A stretch of DNA of 64,000 nt from Woeseiaceae bacterium. GTDB lineage: Bacteria > Pseudomonadota > Gammaproteobacteria > Steroidobacterales > Woeseiaceae. Positions 45,243 through 53,626 of the stretch are shown piece after piece. The notes beneath the pieces are model-generated. The model saw nothing but the letters and a program-made list of their open reading frames with translations, had not been told where the DNA came from and searched no databases. Within the stretch, counting starts at the first letter, position 1; every line of letters begins with the position of its first letter. Location of the stretch: positions 1 through 64,000 of the forward strand of contig JANQPG010000102.1 in assembly GCA_028289545.1 (NCBI GenBank). The letters are read 5' to 3'. The position numbers were made by a program, and so were the translations under genes.

Positions 45243-46517
45243 TCACCTCACCGCCGTGAAAAGTTGGGCTTCGTTGAGTGCCCGCAGGATCTCGAGCAAC
45301 CAGTCCTCGTCCAGCTCGACCTGGTTCATCGTGTACACGATGCTCGTGCCCGTAGCGGGGATGTAGTACACGCCGGTACCCCAGAAACCGCTGTGCCCGT
45401 AGACATCGATCGTCCTGCCCGAGGCGTTGAAGATGCGGTGTTCAAGGCCAAGCCCGTAAAAGGTACCGGGCTCGCCGGTCGAACCGGTCGTACGCATCGA
45501 CGTCAGCGACGATTCTTCAGCAAAGAACGAGCCGTCGAACAACTCGCGAATGAAGCGGTTCAGATCTGCGGCGGTCGCAACGACACCGCCACCGCCCCAG
45601 TTGCTCGAGGTGTTTACGCCTTCGGCGTTGATGTCGATGTTCACGACCTCGTTGTTGCGCACGACCGCCCAGAAGTGATCGACGGGATCGCCCTTGGGAT
45701 TCTCGTTCCATTCGAGATAGGTCTTGTTCATCTGCGCCTCGCCATAAATGGCGTTGCGGTACATCTGCGCCAGGGTCAGCTGAGAGACCTTCTGGACGAT
45801 GACGCCGAGCAGCACATAGTTCGTGCCGGAATAGTGGAATTCCGCACCCGGCGCCGCGAGGGCGTTTTCCGACATCCCGGACGCAAAGAAGTACTCCAGC
45901 AGTGAGCCATGGAACCATTGCCCCTTGGAGATACCGCTGGGTATTTCGCCCAGCACGTCGGCAACAATCCGCTGCGCGAGGGACAGCGATGCGGCGCCGT
46001 TATCGGGCTTATTGAACATGTAGTCCCTGAGCCCGCTCGTGTGTGCCAGGAGCTGCCCGATGGTGATCTCGCCACCGCGCAGCTCGCCATTTCGCTCGTG
46101 CAGCTCCGCCAGCGTGAACGCGCCGGGCATATCGGAGTCGTCCAGGATGTCACTAATGGGTGTATCGAGCGTAAAAAAGTTGTTCTCCACGAGCTTGAGT
46201 ATTACGACGCTCGTAAACATCTTCGTTACGTCGGCAACCCGAAACACCGAATCTTCCGTCATTGGCGTGCCGCCCGGACCATCGACGGAGCCGCGCGCGG
46301 TGCGCCACAGAAAACCCTGGTTTGGGCTGTCGACCTGGATCGTCAGGTTGCGGATCGTGGGGTCGTCGGCAGCGGCATCGGCAACGGCCGACAGCTCGTC
46401 CGCCGCTTTGCCGTCAAGAAAAATGATCGGGTCGTCGCTTGAGTCACAGGCGGACAGAAAGACAAGAAGAAGCGGCAGCCAGGCCCGAAGGCCAGCCGCC
46501 GGGGCGGGTTTTTGCAT
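45243..46517 (-). CDS. Class C beta-lactamase-fold lipoprotein with altered active site
   Basis: 424 residues. Lipoprotein signal (LLLVFLSAC, Cys24). The fold of serine D-Ala-D-Ala carboxypeptidases/esterases is clear: FRVADVTKMFTS, LLAHTSGLRDYM, FHYSGTNYVLLG, VYGHSGFWGT. The SxxK nucleophile is replaced by Asp (Asp96-Val-Thr-Lys99), and YxN reads Tyr229-Ser-Gly231; HxG (375-377) is intact. The gene is full length without frameshift, so it is probably a non-enzymatic binding protein, not a decayed gene. A TTGTCA element lies upstream on its strand. Confidence 0.85.
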   Translation of the reverse strand: MQKPAPAAGLRAWLPLLLVFLSACDSSDDPIIFLDGKAADELSAVADAAADDPTIRNLTIQVDSPNQGFLWRTARGSVDGPGGTPMTEDSVFRVADVTKMFTSVVILKLVENNFFTLDTPISDILDDSDMPGAFTLAELHERNGELRGGEITIGQLLAHTSGLRDYMFNKPDNGAASLSLAQRIVADVLGEIPSGISKGQWFHGSLLEYFFASGMSENALAAPGAEFHYSGTNYVLLGVIVQKVSQLTLAQMYRNAIYGEAQMNKTYLEWNENPKGDPVDHFWAVVRNNEVVNIDINAEGVNTSSNWGGGGVVATAADLNRFIRELFDGSFFAEESSLTSMRTTGSTGEPGTFYGLGLEHRIFNASGRTIDVYGHSGFWGTGVYYIPATGTSIVYTMNQVELDEDWLLEILRALNEAQLFTAVR

Positions 46518-46676
46518 GACAAGCTCCGTAACGGAATGTGAAATGGAATACTTGTCAGTCTAGGAAGACATCACGTTGCGATCTGTGTGTTTTTGTACGG
46601 CAAGTGTGACAATTTTTTACCGACCCACAGTAGCCGGAATCGCGCAAAGCCGCGATAGAAGCGCGGGTTATAAGCG

Positions 46677-47297
46677 CTACGGGATAGCCTCTGCCTGCGC
46701 GCTGGAATCTCCGCAAGCAACGCCGTCATTGAGTTCTGCCGCCAGTGCCGCGGCGAGCGCGTCGACCGCCTTTCTGAGTTCGCCGACGGCGCTGCCGTAG
46801 CCACCGTCGTTCTGCGTGCGCGACGTGTCGAAGCTGCGCTCGATACTGCCACCCCGGTGCTGCAGTCGATAGTGTCCGCTGGACACGACCCGGGCGTGGT
46901 CGGTGGCGTGAAAGCGCTCGAATTCCACGTCGAGTGAGCAACCGTCTGCCGATCGGTCGCGAGCGACAGCCACAGCCTCGAGGTGTCGGCCGAGGTCGTG
47001 CTCGAGCACACTTTTGATGGATTCCGCAAGAGGCTCGGCCCAAAAGTGCCGGCGCGCGGGCAGAATCTCGTTGTCGCCGACCTGCATGACAAGATTGTTC
47101 GAGCGCAGGTATTCAGGCAACCGAACCGACGTGACGACCAGGGTCTCAGCCGAGTCCGAGACCCGCTGCGCCGAGTAGTCCGTATCGCTAAGCGCGTCGA
47201 GTCGCAGACTGTAGTGATGCTCTTCGACGGGTGCAGACCCGCAGGCCGCAACCCCGATCAGCAAAAGAAACAGAGCTGCCCATTTCCAACACTTCAC
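46677..47297 (-). CDS. pqiC: PqiC-type lipoprotein (ABC-type transport auxiliary)
   Basis: 206 residues with lipobox LLIGVAAC (Cys19) and the PqiC/DUF330 pattern (HHYSLRLDAL, RLPEYLRSNNLVMQ, RHFWAEPLAESI). It is the outer-membrane-anchored partner of the PqiB tunnel in intermembrane lipid transfer. The start overlaps the pqiB stop by 4 bases; last gene of the operon. Confidence 0.9.
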   Translation of the reverse strand: MKCWKWAALFLLLIGVAACGSAPVEEHHYSLRLDALSDTDYSAQRVSDSAETLVVTSVRLPEYLRSNNLVMQVGDNEILPARRHFWAEPLAESIKSVLEHDLGRHLEAVAVARDRSADGCSLDVEFERFHATDHARVVSSGHYRLQHRGGSIERSFDTSRTQNDGGYGSAVGELRKAVDALAAALAAELNDGVACGDSSAQAEAIP

Positions 47298-48919
47298 TCG
47301 TTCGCTCCTTTCGGCTCCGGATCATCCCTGCCGTCGGCGCCAAACACGAGGCTGTTCGGCTTGGTCCGCAACTGGCGCAGCACCGGCTGCAGGTCTTTCA
47401 ACGTAATCTCGAGTGACTGCAGGCTGCGCTGGAGCTCTTCGTAGGTCACGGAACCCGCGGAGAAGTCAGCCGCAAGCTTCTCGACGCTGCCCAGTGTGGC
47501 ATTGAGACGTGTAAAAACCTCGCGGCTGGCCTCGTCATCGAGAATATCGTCGAGCTCGCCTAGCGTGTCCGTCATCTGCTTGAGCGCAGTACTCGCGTCC
47601 GTCACCATCTCATCGAGCGGCATTTCGCTCAGGGTATCCAGCGTGGAGGCTGCGCTCTCGAGCAGACGCCCTACGCGTCCACTGGCGGCCGGAATCACAG
47701 GGTAGTCGCCGAACAGCTGACGCTCCGCACCGACGCCCTCTATGTACTCGAGTTCGACGAGCTTGCGGCCCGTCAGCAGATTGCCGGTGCCGAGCGAGCC
47801 GTGTAAACCGCCCTCGATCAAATCGTCCATGCGGCCCTCGGCCATTCGTAAATCTGCCGGGGTATCCTCATAGCCGAGCAGCGCCGGCGTAATCTCGATC
47901 AACACAGGTATTCGGGAGTTGGGTACGAGGAGCGCGTCCACGTGCGGATAGTCGATATCCGTACGCAGCACTTCGCCGACGCGAACACCGCGATACTCGA
48001 CGGGCGCACCGGGCCGCAGCCCGCGAATCGACTCTTCGAACAGCAAGACGTAGTTGAGCGAGTGTTCGTATTGCGTTTCGCTGATGGCATTCCTGTTCGG
48101 ATAGATCGCGAAGAATGCACGTTCGGTGATGCGCTCTCCGAGCGGTTGGCCCGGCGGCACGTCGAAGGACACGCCGCCTTCGATGATGGTCTCGAGCGAA
48201 GCCATTTCGACACGAAAGCCGTCCGCGGATAAATCGAAAGACACACCGTTGTTGAACCAGAAGCGCGTGTTGGTCGTGATCAGGTTGTCGTACGGCGCTG
48301 CGATGAACACGTTGTAATACGTGCGCCTTTCGGACGTATTGAAATGCACGTATTCGACGCGGCCGACACGGATGCCATGGAACAGCACCGGCTGACCTTC
48401 GACGAGCGGACGGCTGCCGTCGCTGCTCAAGGTAACGTGCAATCCCGGAGTACCGATCGGCGTAACGGGCGGCGCCTCCAGACCGACAAACTCGCGCGCC
48501 GACTCCTCGGCGATGCCGCGCGACATCTCGACGTAACCGCCGGACAGAAGCGTGCTGAGCCCGGACACGCCGCCCGGCCCGATGCGCGGCCGCACAACCC
48601 AGAACTTGGCATCCTCGCGAAGCAGGTCCGTGTACTCCTTGTGGATCCGAATAGACAACACGACCGACTGCGCGTCGTCGGTCAGCTTGAGGCCCAGCAC
48701 CTCGCCCACTTCGACGTTCTTGCGCTTGACCTTCGTCTGGCCGGCTTCGATACCTTCAGCGGTCGAAAAGGTCACCTCGATCATGGGGCCCTGGCTTGCC
48801 CAGTGGGCGTACACCATCCACAGTCCAATAACAAACGCCGCCACGGGTACGAGCCAGATCTTGTGAAAGCGCAGATTCTTGCTGACACCCGCCTTGACCG
48901 TCGCCACGTTGTCGTTCAT
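47294..48919 (-). CDS. pqiB: PqiB-type MCE intermembrane transport protein
   Basis: 541 residues. One N-terminal membrane helix at about 20-38, three MCE/MlaD domains in tandem (about 45-140, 160-255, 285-385), and a C-terminal helical needle of about 120 residues with heptads. It forms a hexameric periplasm-spanning tube for lipids between the membranes. Overlaps both neighbours (pqiA C-half upstream, pqiC downstream) by 4 bases. Confidence 0.95.
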   Translation of the reverse strand: MNDNVATVKAGVSKNLRFHKIWLVPVAAFVIGLWMVYAHWASQGPMIEVTFSTAEGIEAGQTKVKRKNVEVGEVLGLKLTDDAQSVVLSIRIHKEYTDLLREDAKFWVVRPRIGPGGVSGLSTLLSGGYVEMSRGIAEESAREFVGLEAPPVTPIGTPGLHVTLSSDGSRPLVEGQPVLFHGIRVGRVEYVHFNTSERRTYYNVFIAAPYDNLITTNTRFWFNNGVSFDLSADGFRVEMASLETIIEGGVSFDVPPGQPLGERITERAFFAIYPNRNAISETQYEHSLNYVLLFEESIRGLRPGAPVEYRGVRVGEVLRTDIDYPHVDALLVPNSRIPVLIEITPALLGYEDTPADLRMAEGRMDDLIEGGLHGSLGTGNLLTGRKLVELEYIEGVGAERQLFGDYPVIPAASGRVGRLLESAASTLDTLSEMPLDEMVTDASTALKQMTDTLGELDDILDDEASREVFTRLNATLGSVEKLAADFSAGSVTYEELQRSLQSLEITLKDLQPVLRQLRTKPNSLVFGADGRDDPEPKGANE

Positions 48920-49557
48920 TCAGGCGGTTCCTTGTTTTCCGATTCCGTGTGTTCCGACACCCAGATCAGCCTCGGGTCGAACGCAATTGCGGCCAGCATG
49001 GTTGTCACGACCATGGCTGCAAACGCCAGCGCCGCGGATCCGGGCAGGATGTTCATGATACTGCCGAGCTGGATCAACGCGACGAGTATGCCGACGACAA
49101 AGACGTCGATCATCGACCACCGGCCGACCAATTCCGTGGCGCGGTAAAGCAACGTCTTGTGCCGGTGTGCGCCCGTGTATCCGCGCTGCACCGAAATGCA
49201 TAGCCACACGAGGACTATGATCTTGCCGAGCGGGACGAGGACGCTGGCAATGAAGATGACGGCGGCAATCGGATAGGAGCCGTGCTCCCACAAAGTGACA
49301 ATACCGCCGAGGATGGTGCTCTCGGTGGTCTTGCCCAGAAAGCTTGTGTACATGATCGGCAGCATGTTGGCGGGCAAATACAGCAGTATCGAGGTCACGA
49401 GCCATGCCCAGGTCTTCTGGAGACTGTCGTCCCAGCCATCATGCTTGTGTGCGCCGCACGAACCGCAGTATGTCGAGCCCGCCGGGCCCACGAGCGTGCA
49501 CATCGGGCAACCCTGAACGTCGTTGGCCCTTGCCGAGCACTCGTGGAACTCATCCAT
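48916..49557 (-). CDS. PqiA C-terminal-half protein (split PqiA)
   Basis: 213 residues. Zinc-ribbon CPMC...CGSC at 18-34, then four membrane helices. Corresponds to the second PqiA domain of the roughly 417-residue E. coli PqiA. The first domain is a separate gene immediately upstream, overlapping by 8 bases, so PqiA is split exactly at its internal repeat boundary. Probably the inner-membrane part of the PqiABC lipid path. Confidence 0.88.
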   Translation of the reverse strand: MDEFHECSARANDVQGCPMCTLVGPAGSTYCGSCGAHKHDGWDDSLQKTWAWLVTSILLYLPANMLPIMYTSFLGKTTESTILGGIVTLWEHGSYPIAAVIFIASVLVPLGKIIVLVWLCISVQRGYTGAHRHKTLLYRATELVGRWSMIDVFVVGILVALIQLGSIMNILPGSAALAFAAMVVTTMLAAIAFDPRLIWVSEHTESENKEPPE

Positions 49558-50170
49558 TCCGAACCGCCTGCACCCGACGCCACACTTCCCGGCGGTCGAT
49601 ATTGATAAGCACGAGAATCAGAAACACGGTAAACGCCACGTAAGCCCAGAACGACATCCCAAGCGCCACGTTCGCCAACGAGACGATCTTGATGAAACTG
49701 ACCAGGATACCGATCAAAAAGATTTCAGCCATGCTCCAGGGAATCAGGTTAAGCGACCAGCGGAGAGCCCTGCGCGTGCCCGGCAGGCCCTGCGGCAGCC
49801 GAATGGCGATGGACACATACACGATCCCCAGCAGCAGTACCGCGGGTACGCCTATGATCGTCGCGAACACAATAGCCGACAACAGCACGTGATCCTCATT
49901 GAACAGAACCGCGACACTTTCCGGCAAGGTCACGGACTGCTCGTGCCCGCTGGCGTTCAGACTCAGAAACGGAAAAGCGTTCGCCAGCGCGAGAAAGATC
50001 AGCGCCGCGACCGAATACGCAAACATCTTGGAAAAGGCGTTGGGTCGGTTCGATGCCAGGAGGTAGCTGCAGCGCGGGCAGTAGGCTTTGTCGTTGACAG
50101 CCAACTCCGGAATGTCTACGACCAGATCACATTCATGACAGACCATACGGGAAGCTGCCAGGGCGGTCAT
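49550..50170 (-). CDS. PqiA N-terminal-half protein (split PqiA)
   Basis: 206 residues from ATG 50170 (Met9 at 50146 is an alternative); an open extension to 50350 runs into the inverted-repeat element and is not coding-like. Zinc ribbon CHEC...CPRC at 11-30, then four membrane helices. First PqiA domain and first gene of the four-gene pqi operon. Confidence 0.87.
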   Translation of the reverse strand: MTALAASRMVCHECDLVVDIPELAVNDKAYCPRCSYLLASNRPNAFSKMFAYSVAALIFLALANAFPFLSLNASGHEQSVTLPESVAVLFNEDHVLLSAIVFATIIGVPAVLLLGIVYVSIAIRLPQGLPGTRRALRWSLNLIPWSMAEIFLIGILVSFIKIVSLANVALGMSFWAYVAFTVFLILVLINIDRREVWRRVQAVRNG

Positions 50171-50256
50171 TACCTCGAGTGCCTTCTGCTTGTCTTGATT
50201 GGACCGATGCCTTTCGGGAAATCGTGCGCTATCACTGAGTCTAACAGATGGATGCG

Positions 50257-50522
50257 AGTGGGCCGCTTGATAGATTCCTCCGCTTTCAGCGGGTGCTGCC
50301 GGTTCGCTGGCAAGGCACGTCGCGCCGGCAATGGCCGGTGCCCTTGCCAAGCGGCGTAACGCCGTCCAGCGGGCCGGCAGCGCCCGCCCGAAGGGAGCGA
50401 GGGGACAGCGCCACTACCGCGTTGCGAGCCGCGGCCATAGCCCTGCTATGGCCACAACTCGCGCCTTGTCCTGACGCTGTCCGTTCGCTCTGAAAGTGTA
50501 GGAATTTATCAAGCGGCCCACT
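50257..50522. repeat. Large imperfect inverted-repeat element with central hairpin
   Basis: The 33-base arms at 50257-50289 and 50490-50522 are inverse complements with three mismatches (outer part AGTGGGCCGCTTGATA). A central perfect hairpin GGCCATAGC-CCT-GCTATGGCC is at 50433-50453. The interior carries further complementary GC-rich stretches and no gene. It fills most of the 433-base gap between the pqi operon and the TraF-like gene. It resembles dispersed REP/MITE-like elements; the copy at 59355-59503 has the same design. Confidence 0.7.
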
Positions 50523-50603
50523 AGACTTGGCAGTCTGTTTGACCGCTTCGCGGATCACGGATGTATGGAAACGGTGCGAGAGCGGCCGAGTAGGGAGACC
50601 GGC

Positions 50604-51908
50604 ATGCAGGAGAGACGCTCCAGACCCCGAAAGACCCGCTTACTGCGCGGCGCTCTAGCCACCGGTCTCTGGGCGCTGTTGCCGGCGCCGGCGCTGGCGG
50701 GAACGGCGTTCGGGATATTCGACGCGCGCACGCTCGGAATGGGCGGCACATCCGTTGCGTCGGCAAATAACGACAACGCCCAGTTCTACAATGCCGCCCT
50801 GCTCGCCTTCAACGACGAAATAGAGGAAGACACGCGAGACTCGCGTTTCCTGTTCCCGCTCATGATTCCGCAGGCCGCGGAATCCGTCATTACGGTCGCC
50901 GAACTCTCGCGAGACGACCCGACGCTGGCGATAGGGCGCGCCGTTGCTGACTTCAATGCCGGTCCGGATCCGGCGACAGCGCAGTCCGTAGTCGATGCCG
51001 TCGCCAACTTCGATGACGGACTGTCGGACATCGACGGTGAAGATCTGTTTTCGGATATTTATGTCGGACTGGCCGTCAGCGAGCCGGGTCAGTTTCAGGG
51101 TGGCGGTTTTTTTATCGGCACTCGGGTACTCGTCGGCGGCAGTCCGAGCGTCTCGGCGACGGACCGCGAGCTACTGGCCGCTTATCGGGAAGGCCTTACG
51201 TTCATTGCGACGAACGGCGCCCAGGGCGTCGCTCGCCCGGAACTGTTCGATGCGAACGGCGCCTTGATCAACCCGGGCAATGACTTCGAATCAACGGTCA
51301 GCGCAGCCGGTGCGGTCGTTACCGAAGCCGGCGTCGCGGTGTCGCAGCAGCTCGAGCTGCTGGGCGCTCCCATTGCTGCCGGTTTCAGCTTCAAAGTACA
51401 GCTCATCGACACGTTCGAACACGTCGAGCGTAGTCTCGACGATCGCATTGACACAGCGCGGAACAGCCAGTTCGAAGGTAGCATCAACTTTGACGTCGGC
51501 GTCGCAAAGACCTTTGGCGAACGTTGGCGCGTCGGGCTGGCTGTCAAGGATATCGTGCCCCGGAACTACAGTACGTCGCTCGGCACGAAGATTCGCTTCC
51601 GTCCCCGAGCCAGAATCGGCGCCCGGTATCAGCGTGGTCCCCTGGAGCTTGCGCTGGACGCGGACCTTACCCGCAACGAGCCGCTCGGCACGGAGCGGGC
51701 AACGCAGGAGCTTGCTGTGGGCGCCGAGTGGGCGTTGGGATCACCGCTGAAACTTCGCGCTGGCTACCGGCACGACCTCGAGGGTGAGCGTGATCCCGTC
51801 GTTTCGGTCGGAATGGGCACAATATGGAGACGATTGGCGATCGACGTCGCCTATGCCGGCGGCGGCGATGCGAGAGCAGCCGCGCTGCAGTTCGGGCTGG
51901 TCTTTTGA
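50604..51908 (+). CDS. TraF-like outer-membrane beta-barrel protein (PF13729 type)
   Basis: 434 residues from ATG 50604, preferred over 50565 because GGGAG lies six bases upstream. Signal peptide with a basic n-region ends near ALAG. The mature start DARTLGMGGTSVASANNDNA is the hallmark of the FadL-like TraF/UPF0164 barrels, and alternating hydrophobic beta strands end in Phe (FGLVF). Despite the name, no conjugation genes are present. Function in these chromosomal copies is unknown. Confidence 0.82.
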   Translation: MQERRSRPRKTRLLRGALATGLWALLPAPALAGTAFGIFDARTLGMGGTSVASANNDNAQFYNAALLAFNDEIEEDTRDSRFLFPLMIPQAAESVITVAELSRDDPTLAIGRAVADFNAGPDPATAQSVVDAVANFDDGLSDIDGEDLFSDIYVGLAVSEPGQFQGGGFFIGTRVLVGGSPSVSATDRELLAAYREGLTFIATNGAQGVARPELFDANGALINPGNDFESTVSAAGAVVTEAGVAVSQQLELLGAPIAAGFSFKVQLIDTFEHVERSLDDRIDTARNSQFEGSINFDVGVAKTFGERWRVGLAVKDIVPRNYSTSLGTKIRFRPRARIGARYQRGPLELALDADLTRNEPLGTERATQELAVGAEWALGSPLKLRAGYRHDLEGERDPVVSVGMGTIWRRLAIDVAYAGGGDARAAALQFGLVF

Positions 51909-51960
51909 GAAGTTAGCCGGCGTCTCTGCGAGACCTCGCCCGCGACGGCACGTCAAACAG

Positions 51961-51986
51961 TGCGGCCGGGATCATCCCCGGCCGCA
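51961..51986. terminator. Bidirectional terminator
   Basis: TGCGGCCGGG pairs perfectly with CCCGGCCGCA (10-base stem, 6-base loop) between the convergent TraF-like and small lipoprotein genes. The T-tract is weak on both strands. Confidence 0.6.
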
Positions 51987-51992
51987 AACCAT

Positions 51993-52244
51993 TTAGCGCA
52001 GTGCAACCCAGGCGTAGCCGAGATCCTGCATACAGCCCCTGTAGACAGACAAGTCCTCACTGTTCGAAACGAACTGGCGGCGGGGTTTTATCTCGGGCAG
52101 ACAGGTCCGGTTGTCGGCGTGGTATTGCGTCGGGGTAACGGGACCTTCCCACGTGTGCGTCGGCGCCGGTACCGTCGAACACGCAGATGCCGCAATCACG
52201 GCGAAAGCTGCAATGAATGCAGCAGGTAGTGTTTTCCTGGACAT
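51993..52244 (-). CDS. Small lipoprotein of unknown function
   Basis: 83 residues from ATG 52244, preceded by AGGAG eight bases upstream. Signal with lipobox IAASAC, then a short domain with two Cys (RTCLPE, RGCMQD). Upstream reading-frame extension lacks a ribosome site. It follows the cupin gene by 122 bases on the same strand. Not recognised. Confidence 0.7.
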   Translation of the reverse strand: MSRKTLPAAFIAAFAVIAASACSTVPAPTHTWEGPVTPTQYHADNRTCLPEIKPRRQFVSNSEDLSVYRGCMQDLGYAWVALR

Positions 52245-52366
52245 GGCGTTTCTCCTTTTCCAGAGCGAATTCGAAGACTCGACTCTTAAGGCGAAAAAGA
52301 GCGCCGGAAACGACACAGCGAAAGACCCGTTGAGCAACGCCGCTCCGTTGCGACCCGGCGGGCCGG

Positions 52367-52813
52367 CTATTCGGCGGCCTTTCGGATCAGCAGCACACAC
52401 CCCTTCTCCGTGCGCACCTCGCCGTGCGTCGTACCCTTCGGCGCCAGGTGATAGTCACCGGCAACCAGGTGAACGTCGCCAAACCAGGTCTCACCCTCAA
52501 CAACGTAGGTCTCCTCGTCGGCGGGATGATAGTGCGCCGGGAAGGTGGTACCCGGCTCGAGGCGTACGAGCATCGACATGGACTCGTCGTCACTGCGGAG
52601 GATCTTGACCGAGTTGCCAGGACTGGTTTCGAGCCAGTCGTCGCCGGCGTTTCTAACGGTAACCAGCTCAGCGGCGGACGACTCACGGACACGTTCGAGT
52701 AGCCTCTTTTTCATGCGCGCGCCGGCTTCCGCACCCGGATCGACGGGTGCGCTCGCCTCCAGCAGCGCCAGAACGGCCGCGTCGGGCATTACCGTATCGT
52801 CTTCGTTCGCCAC
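52367..52813 (-). CDS. ChrR-type cupin protein, putative anti-sigma factor
   Basis: 148 residues from GTG 52813, seven bases after the sigma stop with GAGG before it; an in-frame ATG at 52855 would overlap the sigma gene by 35 bases. The C-terminal cupin (about 65-145) has FPAHYHPADEETYVVEGE metal ligands His-X-His-X4-Glu and a late His in TTHGE. The zinc-binding anti-sigma domain of classic ChrR is not evident; a short helical N-terminus may do that job. Confidence 0.75.
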   Translation of the reverse strand: MANEDDTVMPDAAVLALLEASAPVDPGAEAGARMKKRLLERVRESSAAELVTVRNAGDDWLETSPGNSVKILRSDDESMSMLVRLEPGTTFPAHYHPADEETYVVEGETWFGDVHLVAGDYHLAPKGTTHGEVRTEKGCVLLIRKAAE

Positions 52814-52820
52814 GTCATCC

Positions 52821-53426
52821 TCAGTGTATTCCCATTTCCGCAGGTGCGGCCTCACCCAGTGAACTCAGTGCGCGCCGGATTCGGGACTTGACCGTCCCGA
52901 GCGGCATGTCGGTTACGTCCGCAATCTGCTGGTGGCTCAAGCCGCGGAAAAACGCAAGCGCTATGAGCTGCCTGTCCTCGGTCGATATGGCAGCCAGCAG
53001 TGCGTGCACGGTATGTCCGGCCTGGACGGACTCGAGCAACCTGTCCGGTTCTTCGGCCGTTTCGGGTGATGCGCCGGTCGCGGCCGCCTCGACCTTCCTC
53101 TGCGCCGAGCTTTCGCGCCGGTATTCGTCGAGCGCACGGTTGCGGCAGATGGTCAGCAGCCAGGTGATGGGTCGGCCGCGAGCGCGATCGAATTGCGCAG
53201 CCTTGTTCCAGACGTCCAGAAAGACGTCAGCGACAACGTCCTCCGCCAGCGCCGCGTCGCCCACTATGCGGACGGCAACGCCGTACACTCTGCTGAGCGT
53301 CGCATCGTAGAGGTCGCTGAGCGCTTGTTCGTCACCTTCCGCCATCCGTGCGATCCACGCTCCCAATCGAGTATCGAGCTCCTCGCCCAAGGCGTGAGTC
53401 GAGTCTGTCGGGGCGTCGGTCACCAT
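52821..53426 (-). CDS. ECF RNA polymerase sigma factor (ChrR-cupin associated)
   Basis: 201 residues. Region 2 at about 30-100 (LSDLYDATLSRVYGVAVRIV, then DVFLDVWNKAAQFD) and region 4 at about 140-195 (AFFRGLSHQQIADVTDMPLG). Full length. Cotranscribed with the cupin gene and divergent from the DUF4331 operon, which is its likely target. ChrR-linked ECF factors answer singlet oxygen or other oxidants (family knowledge). Confidence 0.92.
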   Translation of the reverse strand: MVTDAPTDSTHALGEELDTRLGAWIARMAEGDEQALSDLYDATLSRVYGVAVRIVGDAALAEDVVADVFLDVWNKAAQFDRARGRPITWLLTICRNRALDEYRRESSAQRKVEAAATGASPETAEEPDRLLESVQAGHTVHALLAAISTEDRQLIALAFFRGLSHQQIADVTDMPLGTVKSRIRRALSSLGEAAPAEMGIH

Positions 53427-53486
53427 CCCCGGACTATAACAAACACGCCGCGAAGATTTCCGCCACTACGATCCTATACGTAGCGG

Positions 53487-53512
53487 AGCTGCGTTCGGAT
53501 GCAGCTTTTTTT
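53487..53512 (+). terminator. Terminator-like hairpin in the leader of the DUF4331 operon
   Basis: AGCTGC, an 8-base loop, GCAGCT, then six T and further T-runs to about 53555. No plus-strand gene ends nearby (the nearest ends at 51908), and the DUF4331 start is 115 bases downstream. It may therefore attenuate that operon rather than end another. Confidence 0.5.
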
Positions 53513-53626
53513 GATTTTTTTCTTGTTCCAATTTTTTTTCGAGTTTTTTCCTCTGTCGATGCATCCGGACTCGTCGGGCGTGCGTATACCGGGTTGCAAC
53601 AAGCAACTCTTTCAGGAGAACTCAAA

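Noticed and set aside
45243..46517. Call as an active beta-lactamase or resistance gene
   Set aside because: The nucleophilic serine is Asp and the YxN motif is altered, so hydrolysis of beta-lactams is not supported.
50257..50522. Reading the inverted-repeat elements as CRISPR, attC or IS ends
   Set aside because: There is no regular repeat-spacer pattern, no integron integrase or cassette, and no transposase frame inside or beside them.
50604..51908. Evidence of conjugation from the TraF-like gene
   Set aside because: No other transfer gene, relaxase or origin is nearby; chromosomal TraF-like barrels are common.
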